A DNA stretch of 64,000 nt from Mycolicibacterium arabiense. Lineage in GTDB: Bacteria > Actinomycetota > Actinomycetes > Mycobacteriales > Mycobacteriaceae. Both the position numbers and the translations under genes were made by a program. Numbering within the stretch: the stretch's first letter is position 1; each line of letters begins with the position of its first letter. The notes below the pieces were generated by a model, which was not told where the DNA came from, made no database searches, and saw nothing but the letters and a program-made list of their open reading frames with translations. The DNA lies in contig NZ_AP022593.1 in NCBI RefSeq assembly GCF_010731815.2, positions 1,860,001 to 1,924,000 of the forward strand, read 5' to 3'. Of the stretch, positions 44,049 to 52,304 are shown piece after piece.

Positions 44049-45226
44049 TGAGCGCCCCGACGAAGCACGCCTACGATCGCATCCCGTATCTCGTTGCCTA
44101 CCAGAACACCTCGGGTGTGCGCGACGTCTACGGCGGGGTTGCCGAACTCGTCGTGCTGGAGAGCTATCTGCTCAAGCCGGACACTCCGAGCGATACCGTG
44201 CTGGTGTTCATGCACCCGATCGGTGGGGGTGCGTATCTACCGATGATCAACGCCCTGGCCCGCGCCGGTCACCACGTCATCTACTGCAACAGTCGGTTCC
44301 GCGGCACCGACTCGGCGCTGCTGATGGAGAAGGTCGTCGAGGACCTCGGCGAGTGCATCAAGGACGCCAAGAACCGGCTGGGCTACGCCAAGGTCGTGCT
44401 GGCCGGCTGGAGCGGCGGCGGCTCGCTGTCGGCGTTCTACCAGCAGCAGGCGCAACACCCGACCGTCACCGCGAGCCCATCCGGCGACGGCCCCGATCTG
44501 ACGAAGCTCGGCCTGATCCCGGCAGACGGCATCATGCTGCTGGCAGCCCACGTCAGCAGGCACGGCACCATGACCGAATGGCTCGACGCGTCGATCCTCG
44601 ACGAGTCCGACCCGTCACGCCGCGACCCCGAGCTGGACCTCTACGACCCGGCGAACCCGAACCAGCCGCCGTACACGGCCGAGTTCCTCGAGCGCTACCG
44701 CGCGGCGCAGATCGCCCGCAACCGCCGGATCACCGCCTGGGTCAAGGACAAGCTGGCCGCCCTGCGGGCCGCGGGCCGCCCGGATGACGAGTTCGCGTTC
44801 GTCGTGCACGGCACCATGGCCGACCCGCGCTGGCTCGATCCGACCGTGGATCCCAACGAACGCACCCCGGGCACCTGCTATCTGGGCGATCCTCGGGTGG
44901 TGAACAACTCACCCGTCGGCCTCGCGCGGTTCTGCACATTGCGCAGCTGGCTCTCACAATGGAGCTATGACGACGCCAACGGTGACGCCGTGAAGGCCGG
45001 ACCCGACATCGCGGTACCCGCACTGGTCATCGGCAACCTCGCCGACGACGCCTGCACGCCGAGCCACACCCGCCGGTTGTTCGAGGCCATCGGGCATCCC
45101 GACAAGGAGATGCACGAGATCCCGGGCGCCAACCACTACTACGCGGGTCCGGACCAGCGCGACACCCTGCGACAGGCCGTCGGGATGTGCACGGATTGGC
45201 TTCGGCGGCACGGGTTCTCGGAGTGA
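44048..45226 (+). CDS. Alpha/beta hydrolase
   Basis: A 392-residue alpha/beta-hydrolase. The nucleophile is in AGWSGGGSL, an Asp is in NLADDACTP, and the His is in PGANHYYAGP. An insertion between core and lid covers about residues 140-260. Its GTG start overlaps the dioxygenase stop by one base, so the two are coupled; a role in hydrolysing the ring-cleavage product or a CoA ester is likely from position. The next gene overlaps its stop by four bases. Confidence 0.82.
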   Translation: MSAPTKHAYDRIPYLVAYQNTSGVRDVYGGVAELVVLESYLLKPDTPSDTVLVFMHPIGGGAYLPMINALARAGHHVIYCNSRFRGTDSALLMEKVVEDLGECIKDAKNRLGYAKVVLAGWSGGGSLSAFYQQQAQHPTVTASPSGDGPDLTKLGLIPADGIMLLAAHVSRHGTMTEWLDASILDESDPSRRDPELDLYDPANPNQPPYTAEFLERYRAAQIARNRRITAWVKDKLAALRAAGRPDDEFAFVVHGTMADPRWLDPTVDPNERTPGTCYLGDPRVVNNSPVGLARFCTLRSWLSQWSYDDANGDAVKAGPDIAVPALVIGNLADDACTPSHTRRLFEAIGHPDKEMHEIPGANHYYAGPDQRDTLRQAVGMCTDWLRRHGFSE

Positions 45227-46470
45227 CGGCCACCCCAACCGGCGGGCAGGAGCGCAGCGACCCGGGAAATGTATCCGGCCCGCTCGACGGCATCCGGGTC
45301 ATCGAGGTCGGCACGCTGATCTCGGGGCCGTTCGCCGGAAGATTGCTCGGTGACATGGGCGCCGAGGTCGTCAAGATCGAGCCGCCCGGTGCGCCCGACC
45401 CGCTCCGCACCTGGGGCCAAGCCGAACTCGACGGACACCACTTCTTCTGGACCGTGCACGCCCGCAACAAGAAGGCCGTCACCCTCAACCTCCGCGAAGC
45501 CAAGGGCCGGGACCTGTTCCTGGACCTGGTCGAGCAGTCCGACGTCATCGTCGAGAACTTCCGGCCCGGCACGCTGGAGAAGTGGGGTCTGAGCTATGAC
45601 GTTCTGCGACAACGCAATCGCGGCATCATCCTGGTACGGGTATCGGGCTACGGCCAGACCGGACCCGACTCGCACAAGGCCGGCTACGCTTCCGTCGCCG
45701 AGGCCGCCAGCGGCCTGCGACACATGAACGGCTTCCCCGGCGGCCCGCCGCCACGTCTGGCCCTGTCCCTCGGCGACAGCCTGGCGGGCATGTTCGCCGC
45801 CCAAGGCGCACTGGCTGCGCTGTACCGGCGCAGCGTGACCGGCGAGGGTCAGGTGGTGGACGCCGCCCTCACCGAGGCCTGCCTGGCGGTACAGGAATCG
45901 ACGATCCCCGACTACGACGTGGGCGGCGTCGTTCGCGGGCCGTCGGGCACCCGGCTCGAAGGCATCGCGCCGTCGAACATCTACCAGAGCGCCGACGGGA
46001 GCTGGGTGGTGATCGCCGCCAACCAGGACACGGTGTTCCGCCGACTGTGCAGCGCGATGGACCGCCCCGAACTGGCCACCGACGAGCGGTTCGCCGATCA
46101 CGTCAGCCGGGGCCGCAACCAGGACGAGATCGACGCGATCATCGGCGTGTGGGCCGCCGAACGCCAGCCCGCCGACATCATCGCGACGCTGTCGGCCGCC
46201 GGCGTGATCAGCGGCCCCATCAACACCGTCGCCGAGGTGGTGGCGGACCCTCAGCTGCAGGCGCGCGGCATGATCGCCGACCACTTCGACGAACGGATCG
46301 GTCGCAACGTCAAGGGCCCCGGCGTCGTGCCGGTGCTCTCCGATACGCCGGGCACCATCCGCAACGCCGGCTCCGCCACGCCGGGGCAGCACAACGACGA
46401 GGTGTACCGCGACCTGCTGGGCCGGTCGGCCGAGGACCTCGACGAGCTGCGAGCGGAGGGAGTCGTATGA
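45223..46470 (+). CDS. CaiB/BaiF-type CoA transferase
   Basis: A 415-residue class III CoA transferase that would move CoA onto a carboxylic acid. Family marks are GIRVIEVGTLISGPFAGRLL, GAEVVKIEPPGAPDPLRTW, and the catalytic Asp in VVDAALTEA. Residues 6-15 (TGGQERSDPG) are encoded by the second copy of the GC-rich repeat just after the start. The GTG at 45223 overlaps the hydrolase stop by four bases, and its own stop overlaps the lyase start by four. Confidence 0.88.
   Translation: MTATPTGGQERSDPGNVSGPLDGIRVIEVGTLISGPFAGRLLGDMGAEVVKIEPPGAPDPLRTWGQAELDGHHFFWTVHARNKKAVTLNLREAKGRDLFLDLVEQSDVIVENFRPGTLEKWGLSYDVLRQRNRGIILVRVSGYGQTGPDSHKAGYASVAEAASGLRHMNGFPGGPPPRLALSLGDSLAGMFAAQGALAALYRRSVTGEGQVVDAALTEACLAVQESTIPDYDVGGVVRGPSGTRLEGIAPSNIYQSADGSWVVIAANQDTVFRRLCSAMDRPELATDERFADHVSRGRNQDEIDAIIGVWAAERQPADIIATLSAAGVISGPINTVAEVVADPQLQARGMIADHFDERIGRNVKGPGVVPVLSDTPGTIRNAGSATPGQHNDEVYRDLLGRSAEDLDELRAEGVV
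45235..45266 (+). repeat. Short GC-rich repeat, copy 2, inside the CoA-transferase gene
   Basis: Contains the identical 17-base core at 45245-45261, near the 5' end of the CoA-transferase frame. It reads as TGGQERSDPG, the same frame as copy 1. Confidence 0.8.
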
Positions 46471-47414
46471 ACCCGCCGGATACACCCCCCGAGTCGCTTC
46501 GCTCCTGCCCGCCGGGTCACGTCACCATCCGCGAAGTCTGCCTGCGCGACGGCCTGCAGATCGAGGCACCGATTCCGTTGTCGGCCAAGCTCGAACTGCT
46601 CGACGCCGTGCTCGCCACCGGGGTGCGCGAGGTCGAGGCCACCGCGTTCGTCTCACCGTCGAAGGTGCCGGCACTGGCCGATGCTGCCGCGCTGGCGGCC
46701 GAACTGCCCCGGCTGCGTCAGCAGTACGACGTGGAGTTCTCCGCACTGGTCGCCGGGGCGGGCGGCGCCGGGCGCGCCGTCGCGGCCGGCATCGGTTCCA
46801 TCGAGTATGTGGTCTCCGCAGCCGACGGCCACAGTCAGGCCAACGTCGGCCGCTCGACCGCCGACTCGACCCACCTGATCGCCGACATCGCGAGGATCGC
46901 GCACGAACACGACGCCACCATCGAGGTGATCATCGCGACGGCGTGGGACTGCCCGTTCGACGGGCCCACCGACCCCCGCCGCGTGCTCGACATCGCAACG
47001 GCGGCAATGGAGATCGGCGTCGACCGGCTGGCCATCGCGGACACCATCGGCACCACCACGCCGCGGCGCGTCACCACGCTGGTCGAGGCACTCGCACCCG
47101 TGGTGGGCGACCTCCCGCTCGGCGCGCACTTCCACAACACCCGCGGTGCCGGCCTGGCAAGTGCGTACGCCGCGGTGTGCGCGGGCGTCACTCGGCTCGA
47201 CGCATCCGTCGGTGGGCTCGGCGGCTGCCCGTTCGCACCCGGCGCGAGCGGCAATATCGCCACCGAGGATCTGGTGTACATGCTGCGTGACAGCGACATC
47301 GGCGTCGACGTGGATCTCCCTGCTGCCATCCGCGCTGCCGACGTCGCCCGCCGGGTGGTCGGCCACGATCTGCCGAGCGCGCTGCTGCGCGCCGGTGACC
47401 GCATCCTGAGTTGA
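46467..47414 (+). CDS. Hydroxymethylglutaryl-CoA lyase family protein
   Basis: A 315-residue TIM-barrel lyase that splits HMG-CoA-like 3-hydroxyacyl-CoAs into acetoacetate and acetyl-CoA. Catalytic RDGLQ is at residues ~25-29; metal histidines are in GAHFHNTRG, and the flap signature is GGLGGCPFAPGASGN. Residues 7-17 (PPESLRSCPPG) come from the inverted copy of the GC-rich repeat. ATG overlaps the CoA-transferase stop (ATGA). It probably completes the same pathway. Confidence 0.88.
   Translation: MNPPDTPPESLRSCPPGHVTIREVCLRDGLQIEAPIPLSAKLELLDAVLATGVREVEATAFVSPSKVPALADAAALAAELPRLRQQYDVEFSALVAGAGGAGRAVAAGIGSIEYVVSAADGHSQANVGRSTADSTHLIADIARIAHEHDATIEVIIATAWDCPFDGPTDPRRVLDIATAAMEIGVDRLAIADTIGTTTPRRVTTLVEALAPVVGDLPLGAHFHNTRGAGLASAYAAVCAGVTRLDASVGGLGGCPFAPGASGNIATEDLVYMLRDSDIGVDVDLPAAIRAADVARRVVGHDLPSALLRAGDRILS
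46486..46517 (-). repeat. Short GC-rich repeat, copy 3, inverted, inside the lyase gene
   Basis: The reverse complement of this 32-base segment matches copy 1 with about two differences. On the plus strand it is read as PPESLRSCPPG at the start of the lyase. Confidence 0.8.
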
Positions 47415-47421
47415 GCACGCC

Positions 47422-48033
47422 GTGAAACAGGACGTCCTCACCGCCAAGGGCAGGCAGACCCGTGAGTCGATCGAACGCGCGGCGCGGAAGCTGTTCGCCG
47501 AGCGCGGCTTTCACGGCACCACCCTGGCGGACATCACGTCTGCGGCAGGCAAGTCGTCGGCTGCGTTCTACCGGTACTACACCGACAAGGAAGACCTGCT
47601 GTACGCGCTGGCGGAATCGTTCCTGCACGACGTCGTGATGCCGTCGGGGCTGACGGTGCACCTACCCGAGTCACCGGACGACACCGCGTTCTTCACCGCG
47701 GTGGTCACGGGGTACTGGAACATGTTCAAGCAGAACTTCGGCATCATGGTCGCGGTCAACCAACTCGCGGACACCAAGCCGCGCTTCGCCCACGTGCAGA
47801 ACGAGTTCCGGCGCTTCGGCATCGACATGGTCGCGGCGTCGGTACGCCGCGCCCATGAGCAGGGCCATGCCTCCGACGTCGATCCCGAGCACACGGGTGC
47901 GGCGATCGCGCTGCTGTTCGAGAACTTCACCGTGGTCTCGCTGCGCCCGTCGGGTCTGGGCTTGAACATCAGCGACGCCGATGCCATCACCACGCTCTCG
48001 ACGATCTGGAAGAAGACGCTGTACGGCTATTAG
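47422..48033 (+). CDS. TetR-family regulator of the catabolic cluster
   Basis: A 203-residue TetR-family regulator with the helix-turn-helix in TLADITSAAGKSSAAFYRYY (about residues 34-53) and a TetR_C-like ligand domain. GTG start at 47422, eight bases after the lyase stop. In the middle of the operon, it would sense a pathway intermediate. Candidate sites are the palindromes at 41247 and 42862. Confidence 0.85.
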   Translation: MKQDVLTAKGRQTRESIERAARKLFAERGFHGTTLADITSAAGKSSAAFYRYYTDKEDLLYALAESFLHDVVMPSGLTVHLPESPDDTAFFTAVVTGYWNMFKQNFGIMVAVNQLADTKPRFAHVQNEFRRFGIDMVAASVRRAHEQGHASDVDPEHTGAAIALLFENFTVVSLRPSGLGLNISDADAITTLSTIWKKTLYGY

Positions 48034-48059
48034 CGACTCGGTCGCCGAAAGGAATCAAC

Positions 48060-49319
48060 GTGGATTTCGCACTGCCCGAACACCTTCCCGGCCTGCTGGC
48101 CGAGATGGACGCCTTCATCGACGCGGAGATCAAGCCGCTCGAGGCCGAGCACATGCAGTACTTCGACAGGCGCCGCGAATACGCGCGCACCGACTGGGAG
48201 AACGACGGCATCCCCCGCCGGGAGTGGGAGGACCTGCTCGACGAGATGCGCAGGCGCGCCGACGCCGCGGGCTGGCTGCGGTACGGGCTGCCGTCGCGGT
48301 TCGGCGGGCGTGACGGCACCAACCTCGACATGGCCGTCATCCGGGAACATCTGGCTCACAAAGGACTCGGTCTGCACAACGACCTGCAGGACGAGTCGTC
48401 GATCGTCGGCAACTTCCCCCAGGTCATCATGATGGACCGGTTCGGTACCGAGGAGCAGAAGCGCGACTGGATCGAGGCCCTGCTGACCGGCACGCGGTCG
48501 ATGGCCTTCGGTCTCTCCGAACCCGGCCACGGATCCGACGCCACCTGGCTGGAGACCACGGCCGTCGCCGACGGGGACGGGTGGGTGATCAACGGGACCA
48601 AGCGGTGGAACACCGGCGTCCACCGCGCCACCCACGACCTGGTCTTCGCCCGCACCTCCGGCGAGGCAGGCCAGGCGCGCGGCATCACCGCGTTCCTGGT
48701 CCCGACCGACACCCCTGGATTCACCGTGCCGTTCTACTGGTGGACGTTCAACATGCCCACCGACCACGGCGAGGTGGAACTCGAGGACGTGCGGGTGCCC
48801 GCCGACGCCGTACTCGGAGAAGTGGACCGCGGACTCGAGGTCGGGCAAACCTTTCTGCACGAGAACAGGATTCGGCAGGCCGCGAGCAGCCTCGGTGCAG
48901 CGCAGTTCTGCATCGACCGCGCCGCGGAATACGCCAGTGAGCGAGTGGTGTTCGGCAAGCCGCTGTCGGTGAACCAGGCCGTGCAGTGGCCGCTCGTCGA
49001 ACTGCAGACCGAGGCGCAGATGGTGCGGCTGCTGGTGTACTACGCCGCGTGGCACCTCGACCGCAATCACCACATGGAGGTCAGCGACAAGGTGTCGATG
49101 GCCAACTACCGCGCCAACCGGCTGGTCTGCGAGGCCGCCGACCGCGCGATGCAGGTGCACGGCGGAATCGGCTACAGCCGCCACGAACCGTTCGAGCACA
49201 TCTACCGCCATCACCGGCGCTACCGGATCACCGAGGGCGCCGAGGAGATCCAGATCCGCCGGGTCGCGCAGCGGATGTTCAAGTTCGGCTCGCGGCGCGA
49301 AGAGCCGAAGGCGCCGTGA
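48060..49319 (+). CDS. Acyl-CoA dehydrogenase, LvaC/ACAD11-like
   Basis: A 419-residue acyl-CoA dehydrogenase family protein. Family marks are MAFGLSEPGHGSDA, GERVVFGKPLSVNQAVQWPLVEL-like text (SERVVFGKPLS) and MQVHGGIGYSRHEPFEHIYRHHR. In place of a dehydrogenase Glu the tail has RYRITEGAEEIQIRRVAQ. Coupled with an APH-type kinase and a DUF6285 protein, it fits the LvaC role: removing phosphate from 4-phosphoacyl-CoA during conversion to 3-hydroxyacyl-CoA. That role is inferred from gene order. GTG start. Confidence 0.82.
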   Translation: MDFALPEHLPGLLAEMDAFIDAEIKPLEAEHMQYFDRRREYARTDWENDGIPRREWEDLLDEMRRRADAAGWLRYGLPSRFGGRDGTNLDMAVIREHLAHKGLGLHNDLQDESSIVGNFPQVIMMDRFGTEEQKRDWIEALLTGTRSMAFGLSEPGHGSDATWLETTAVADGDGWVINGTKRWNTGVHRATHDLVFARTSGEAGQARGITAFLVPTDTPGFTVPFYWWTFNMPTDHGEVELEDVRVPADAVLGEVDRGLEVGQTFLHENRIRQAASSLGAAQFCIDRAAEYASERVVFGKPLSVNQAVQWPLVELQTEAQMVRLLVYYAAWHLDRNHHMEVSDKVSMANYRANRLVCEAADRAMQVHGGIGYSRHEPFEHIYRHHRRYRITEGAEEIQIRRVAQRMFKFGSRREEPKAP

Positions 49320-50299
49320 ACTCCGAGGACCTCGGGCCCGCACTGGCCGCGGTGCTGGCACCCTCGCTCGGCGACGTCCGGGTGGAAGACCTGCGCGTCC
49401 TGACCGGTGGCGCGAGCCGGGCGACGTGGGCGTTCAATGCAGTGACCGGTGGCCAGGGCGAGCGGCCGCTGATCCTGCGCATCGGCCCACCCGACGAGGT
49501 GCACGCCGGCATGACGCTCGAGGCGGCGGCACTGACCCGGGCGGCGGCCGCCGGTGCGCCGGTCCCCCACGTCCTGGTCGCCGAGGACGCCACGACGTCG
49601 CTGGGCAGTCCGTTCCTGGTGTGCGACTTCGTCGGCGGCGAGACCATCGTGCGGCGCATCCAGCGTGCGCTCGACGACGCCTCCCGGGCCGAGCTGCTCA
49701 CCCAGTGTGCGGGTGCGCTCGCGACGATCCACTGCGCCGACGCCGACGGCATCGGCCTCCCGGCCACCGACCAACTCGAGGAGTGGCACGGCCAGCTCGA
49801 CGAGATGGGCGACACTACCGCCACATTCGAGTGGGCATTCCGCTGGCTGGCCGCAAACCGGCCCCCGGTGTCACCGACGGTGCTCGTCCACGGCGACTTC
49901 CGGATGGGCAATCTCATCATCGACACCGAGGCCTCGCCTGCCCGGCTGGCGGCGGTACTGGACTGGGAACTCACCCACGCCGGCGAGATCTACGAGGACA
50001 TCGCGTGGTTCTGCATCAGAGCGTGGCGCTTCGGGGCACCCCGGTCACTCGGCGCCGGGGGGCTGGGCAGCGTCGAGGACTTCCTGCGCGCCTACGAGGC
50101 GGCGTCGGGCGTCTATTTGGATCGCGCTGCCGTGCACTGGTGGCTGGTGCTGGCGACCCTGCGGTGGGGCGTCATCTGCCGGTACCAAGCCGAGCGGCAC
50201 CTCTCGGGCCAGACCCGGTCGGTCGAGTTGGCGGCGATCGGGCGCCGGGTGTGCGAGACCGAGTTCGACCTGCTCACCCTTCTCGAGGAGCACGCATGA
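49316..50299 (+). CDS. APH-family kinase, LvaA/ACAD10-like
   Basis: A 327-residue phosphotransferase of the aminoglycoside-phosphotransferase fold. The catalytic loop is LVHGDFRMGNLI and the metal site AVLDWELTHAGE. In the Pseudomonas levulinate pathway LvaA uses such a kinase to phosphorylate the 4-hydroxyl of 4-hydroxyvaleryl-CoA, and mammalian ACAD10/11 carry the same domain fused to an acyl-CoA dehydrogenase. The GTG overlaps the upstream dehydrogenase stop by four bases, and its stop overlaps the DUF6285 start by four, supporting a joint complex. Substrate not known. Confidence 0.82.
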   Translation: MNSEDLGPALAAVLAPSLGDVRVEDLRVLTGGASRATWAFNAVTGGQGERPLILRIGPPDEVHAGMTLEAAALTRAAAAGAPVPHVLVAEDATTSLGSPFLVCDFVGGETIVRRIQRALDDASRAELLTQCAGALATIHCADADGIGLPATDQLEEWHGQLDEMGDTTATFEWAFRWLAANRPPVSPTVLVHGDFRMGNLIIDTEASPARLAAVLDWELTHAGEIYEDIAWFCIRAWRFGAPRSLGAGGLGSVEDFLRAYEAASGVYLDRAAVHWWLVLATLRWGVICRYQAERHLSGQTRSVELAAIGRRVCETEFDLLTLLEEHA

Positions 50300-50637
50300 C
50301 CCTCCACGGCAGGCCCACGGCCGCCGAACTCGTCGCGGCGGTGGCCGAGTTCCTCGACACCGAGGTGCGTGGGCAGTCGACCGGACCCGATGGTCGACCC
50401 ACGGGGGCGGTCGACTTCCATACCCGTGTCGCCGCCAACGCACTGCGGATCGTCGAGCGCGAACTGCTCGACACCGCACCCGATCCGGACTTCCTCGGCT
50501 TCGGCGACGAACGCGCGCTCGCGTCGGCGATCCGCTCGGGTGAACTCGACGACCGGGCAGCCGACGTCCTGCCCCTGCTGCGCACACTGGTCACCCGGCG
50601 CCTCGCCGTCGCGCACCCCGGGTACGAGGAGGAGTGA
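50296..50637 (+). CDS. DUF6285 protein, LvaB-like
   Basis: A 113-residue helical protein of the DUF6285 type (LHGRPTAAELVAAVAEFLDTEV at the N-terminus, VDFHTRVAANALRIVERELL in the middle). It overlaps the kinase gene by four bases. Small proteins at this place beside an APH kinase are needed by LvaA for activity, and this one should be the partner of the kinase at 49316. I assign the role from context, not from a catalytic motif. Confidence 0.72.
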   Translation: MTLHGRPTAAELVAAVAEFLDTEVRGQSTGPDGRPTGAVDFHTRVAANALRIVERELLDTAPDPDFLGFGDERALASAIRSGELDDRAADVLPLLRTLVTRRLAVAHPGYEEE

Positions 50638-50642
50638 CTCGT

Positions 50643-51269
50643 TCAGATCCGGCGGACTCGCGCCAGCCACGCCGGCTCATCGACCGTGGTGCCGACCGCG
50701 AGTCCGAGCGCCTCGGCATGTGCCTCGGTCACGACGCCGCGGTAGGTCGTGACGTCGAGGGCCTCGATCTCCCAGCCGGTCCCGAACGCCTCGCGAATCG
50801 TCGCCTCGCTGACCTGCGGGCCGAAACCGCGACCCGCGTCCGACAGCGCCAGCACGTGAACCAGTCCGCCGCTGCGCACGACCGCGTGCAGGCTCCGAAC
50901 GTATCGCTCGCGGTCGTCGTCGCCGAAGAGGTGGAACAGCGCGCTGTCCACCACCGCGTCGTAGGCGGGTTCGTCGCCCAGGTCGGTCGCGTCGGCCACC
51001 TCGAAGCGCGCCGGGACTCCCTTCGCCTCCGCGTTGGCCCGGGCCTGCGCCACCGCGCTGGGGGCGAAGTCGATGCCGAGGACGTCGTAGTCGAGCGCGG
51101 TGAGCAGGATGGTGTGCTCGCCGAGTCCGCATCCCGGGTCGAGCACCTTGCCGCGGATCCGGCCGGTCTGCTCCGAGGCGACGATCGCAGGTTGCGGCTC
51201 GCCGATCACCCAGGGGGCGGTATGGGTCTTGTAGGCGTCGTCGAAGCGTTGCATTGCTGGTGTAGTCAT
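50643..51269 (-). CDS. SAM-dependent methyltransferase
   Basis: A 208-residue class I methyltransferase. The SAM motif is VLDPGCGLGEHTI; the acidic post-motif is VLGIDFAPSA, and motif IV is YDAVVDSALFHLFGD. The text resembles tellurite/thiol methyltransferases. The ATG at 51269 is chosen; the frame to 51290 adds a few residues. It converges on the DUF6285 gene and is divergent from the NTF2-like gene. Substrate unknown. Confidence 0.8.
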   Translation of the reverse strand: MTTPAMQRFDDAYKTHTAPWVIGEPQPAIVASEQTGRIRGKVLDPGCGLGEHTILLTALDYDVLGIDFAPSAVAQARANAEAKGVPARFEVADATDLGDEPAYDAVVDSALFHLFGDDDRERYVRSLHAVVRSGGLVHVLALSDAGRGFGPQVSEATIREAFGTGWEIEALDVTTYRGVVTEAHAEALGLAVGTTVDEPAWLARVRRI

Positions 51270-51322
51270 GGCGCCAGTGTCATACCTCAACCAAACTCAA
51301 GGTCAAGAGCAGAGGAGGACCG

Positions 51323-51691
51323 ATGACCGAGGCAGTCGCCCGTCGCCTGTTCGACGCCATCGAACGCGGCGCCTACGCCGACGTCGAGTCGATGTGGGCC
51401 GACGACGTCACGGTATGGCACAGCGGCGACCGGGCCGACAACGACCGGGTCCGCGCACTGAAGGTGATCCGGTGGTTCATCGACGCCACCGTGTCGCGGC
51501 GCTACGAGATCCTCGACCGCCAGACGTTCGACGGCGGTTTCGTCCAGCAGCACGTGTTGCACGCCGACGCGACGACGGGCGCGTCGATCGCCCTGCGGGT
51601 GTGCATCGTGATCAAGGTGGGCACCGACGGCCTGATCACTCGGATCGACGAGTACTTCGACCCCGCGGACATGGCACCGCTGCTGTCGTAG
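51323..51691 (+). CDS. SnoaL/NTF2-like fold protein
   Basis: A 122-residue cone-shaped NTF2-like protein of the SnoaL/ketosteroid-isomerase type (VARRLFDAIERGAYADVESMW, then LITRIDEYFDPADM). Such proteins act as isomerases, hydrolases or ligand carriers. AGAGGA lies before the ATG at 51323. It is divergent from the methyltransferase and eleven bases before the receiver-like gene. No catalytic residues can be set from sequence alone. Confidence 0.75.
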   Translation: MTEAVARRLFDAIERGAYADVESMWADDVTVWHSGDRADNDRVRALKVIRWFIDATVSRRYEILDRQTFDGGFVQQHVLHADATTGASIALRVCIVIKVGTDGLITRIDEYFDPADMAPLLS

Positions 51692-51694
51692 CAT
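51689..51694 (+). promoter_or_regulatory. -10 box TAGCAT, leaderless promoter
   Basis: TAGCAT overlaps the stop of the NTF2-like gene and is followed by seven bases and the GTG at 51702. This predicts a separate leaderless transcript for the receiver-like gene. Confidence 0.5.
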
Positions 51695-51701
51695 CGGCGA
51701 C

Positions 51702-52124
51702 GTGCCCTCAGCGCAAGAGTCGGCCGCCAGTTCCTCGGGCCACGTCCGGATCCTCGTGTACAGCGACAACGCACACGTCCGCGACCAGATCCGGTCCGCG
51801 CTCGGCACGCGGGTGCATCCCGATCTCCCGGAGTTGACCTACCTCGACGTCGCGACCGCGCCCGTGGTGGTCTCGACCATCGACGGAGGTGGCATCGACC
51901 TGGCGATTCTGGACGGCGAAGCGGCACCGGCAGGCGGTATGGGGCTGGCCAAGCAGCTCAAGGACGAGGTCGCCGACTGCCCGCCGATCCTGGTGCTGAC
52001 CGGCCGCCCCGACGACGCCTGGCTGGCTTCCTGGTCCCGCGCGGAGGCCGCCGTCTCGCACCCCATCGACCCGATCGCACTCGGGGAGGCAGTCGCGGCT
52101 CTGCTGCGCACGCTGGTCAACTGA
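51702..52124 (+). CDS. Response-regulator-like protein (Rv3143-like)
   Basis: A 140-residue protein with a receiver-like domain and no output domain. Homologue of M. tuberculosis Rv3143, which also precedes nuoA. The text HVRILVYSDNAHVRDQI begins the fold, AILDGEAAPAGGMGLAKQLKD holds an Asp at the usual phosphorylation strand, and ILVLTGRPDDAWLASWS follows. The double acidic pocket of phosphorylatable receivers is not complete here, so it may be a pseudo-receiver. A link to respiratory control is suggested by position only. Confidence 0.82.
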   Translation: MPSAQESAASSSGHVRILVYSDNAHVRDQIRSALGTRVHPDLPELTYLDVATAPVVVSTIDGGGIDLAILDGEAAPAGGMGLAKQLKDEVADCPPILVLTGRPDDAWLASWSRAEAAVSHPIDPIALGEAVAALLRTLVN

Positions 52125-52253
52125 CCAGCACGAAATGGCCTGTGGCCGTGTGATCTTCGCGCCGCTCATCGCGGCGGACCGGCGAGTGACTCAGCCGTCG
52201 ATCAGCTGATTTCGATCCTATCCAAAACCCGTCGTGGCATCCGTTAACGTGAC

Positions 52254-52259
52254 TAAGCT
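52254..52259 (+). promoter_or_regulatory. Possible -10 box (TAAGCT) of the nuo operon
   Basis: TAAGCT in the 180-base gap before nuoA fits TANNNT, with no clear -35 match. GAGGGAG lies 8 to 14 bases before the nuoA ATG as the ribosome site. This gap should hold the operon promoter. Confidence 0.35.
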
Positions 52260-52304
52260 GTGTCGTAGCTCACATCGACAGCCCAACGAGGGAGCGGCGG
52301 CGGT

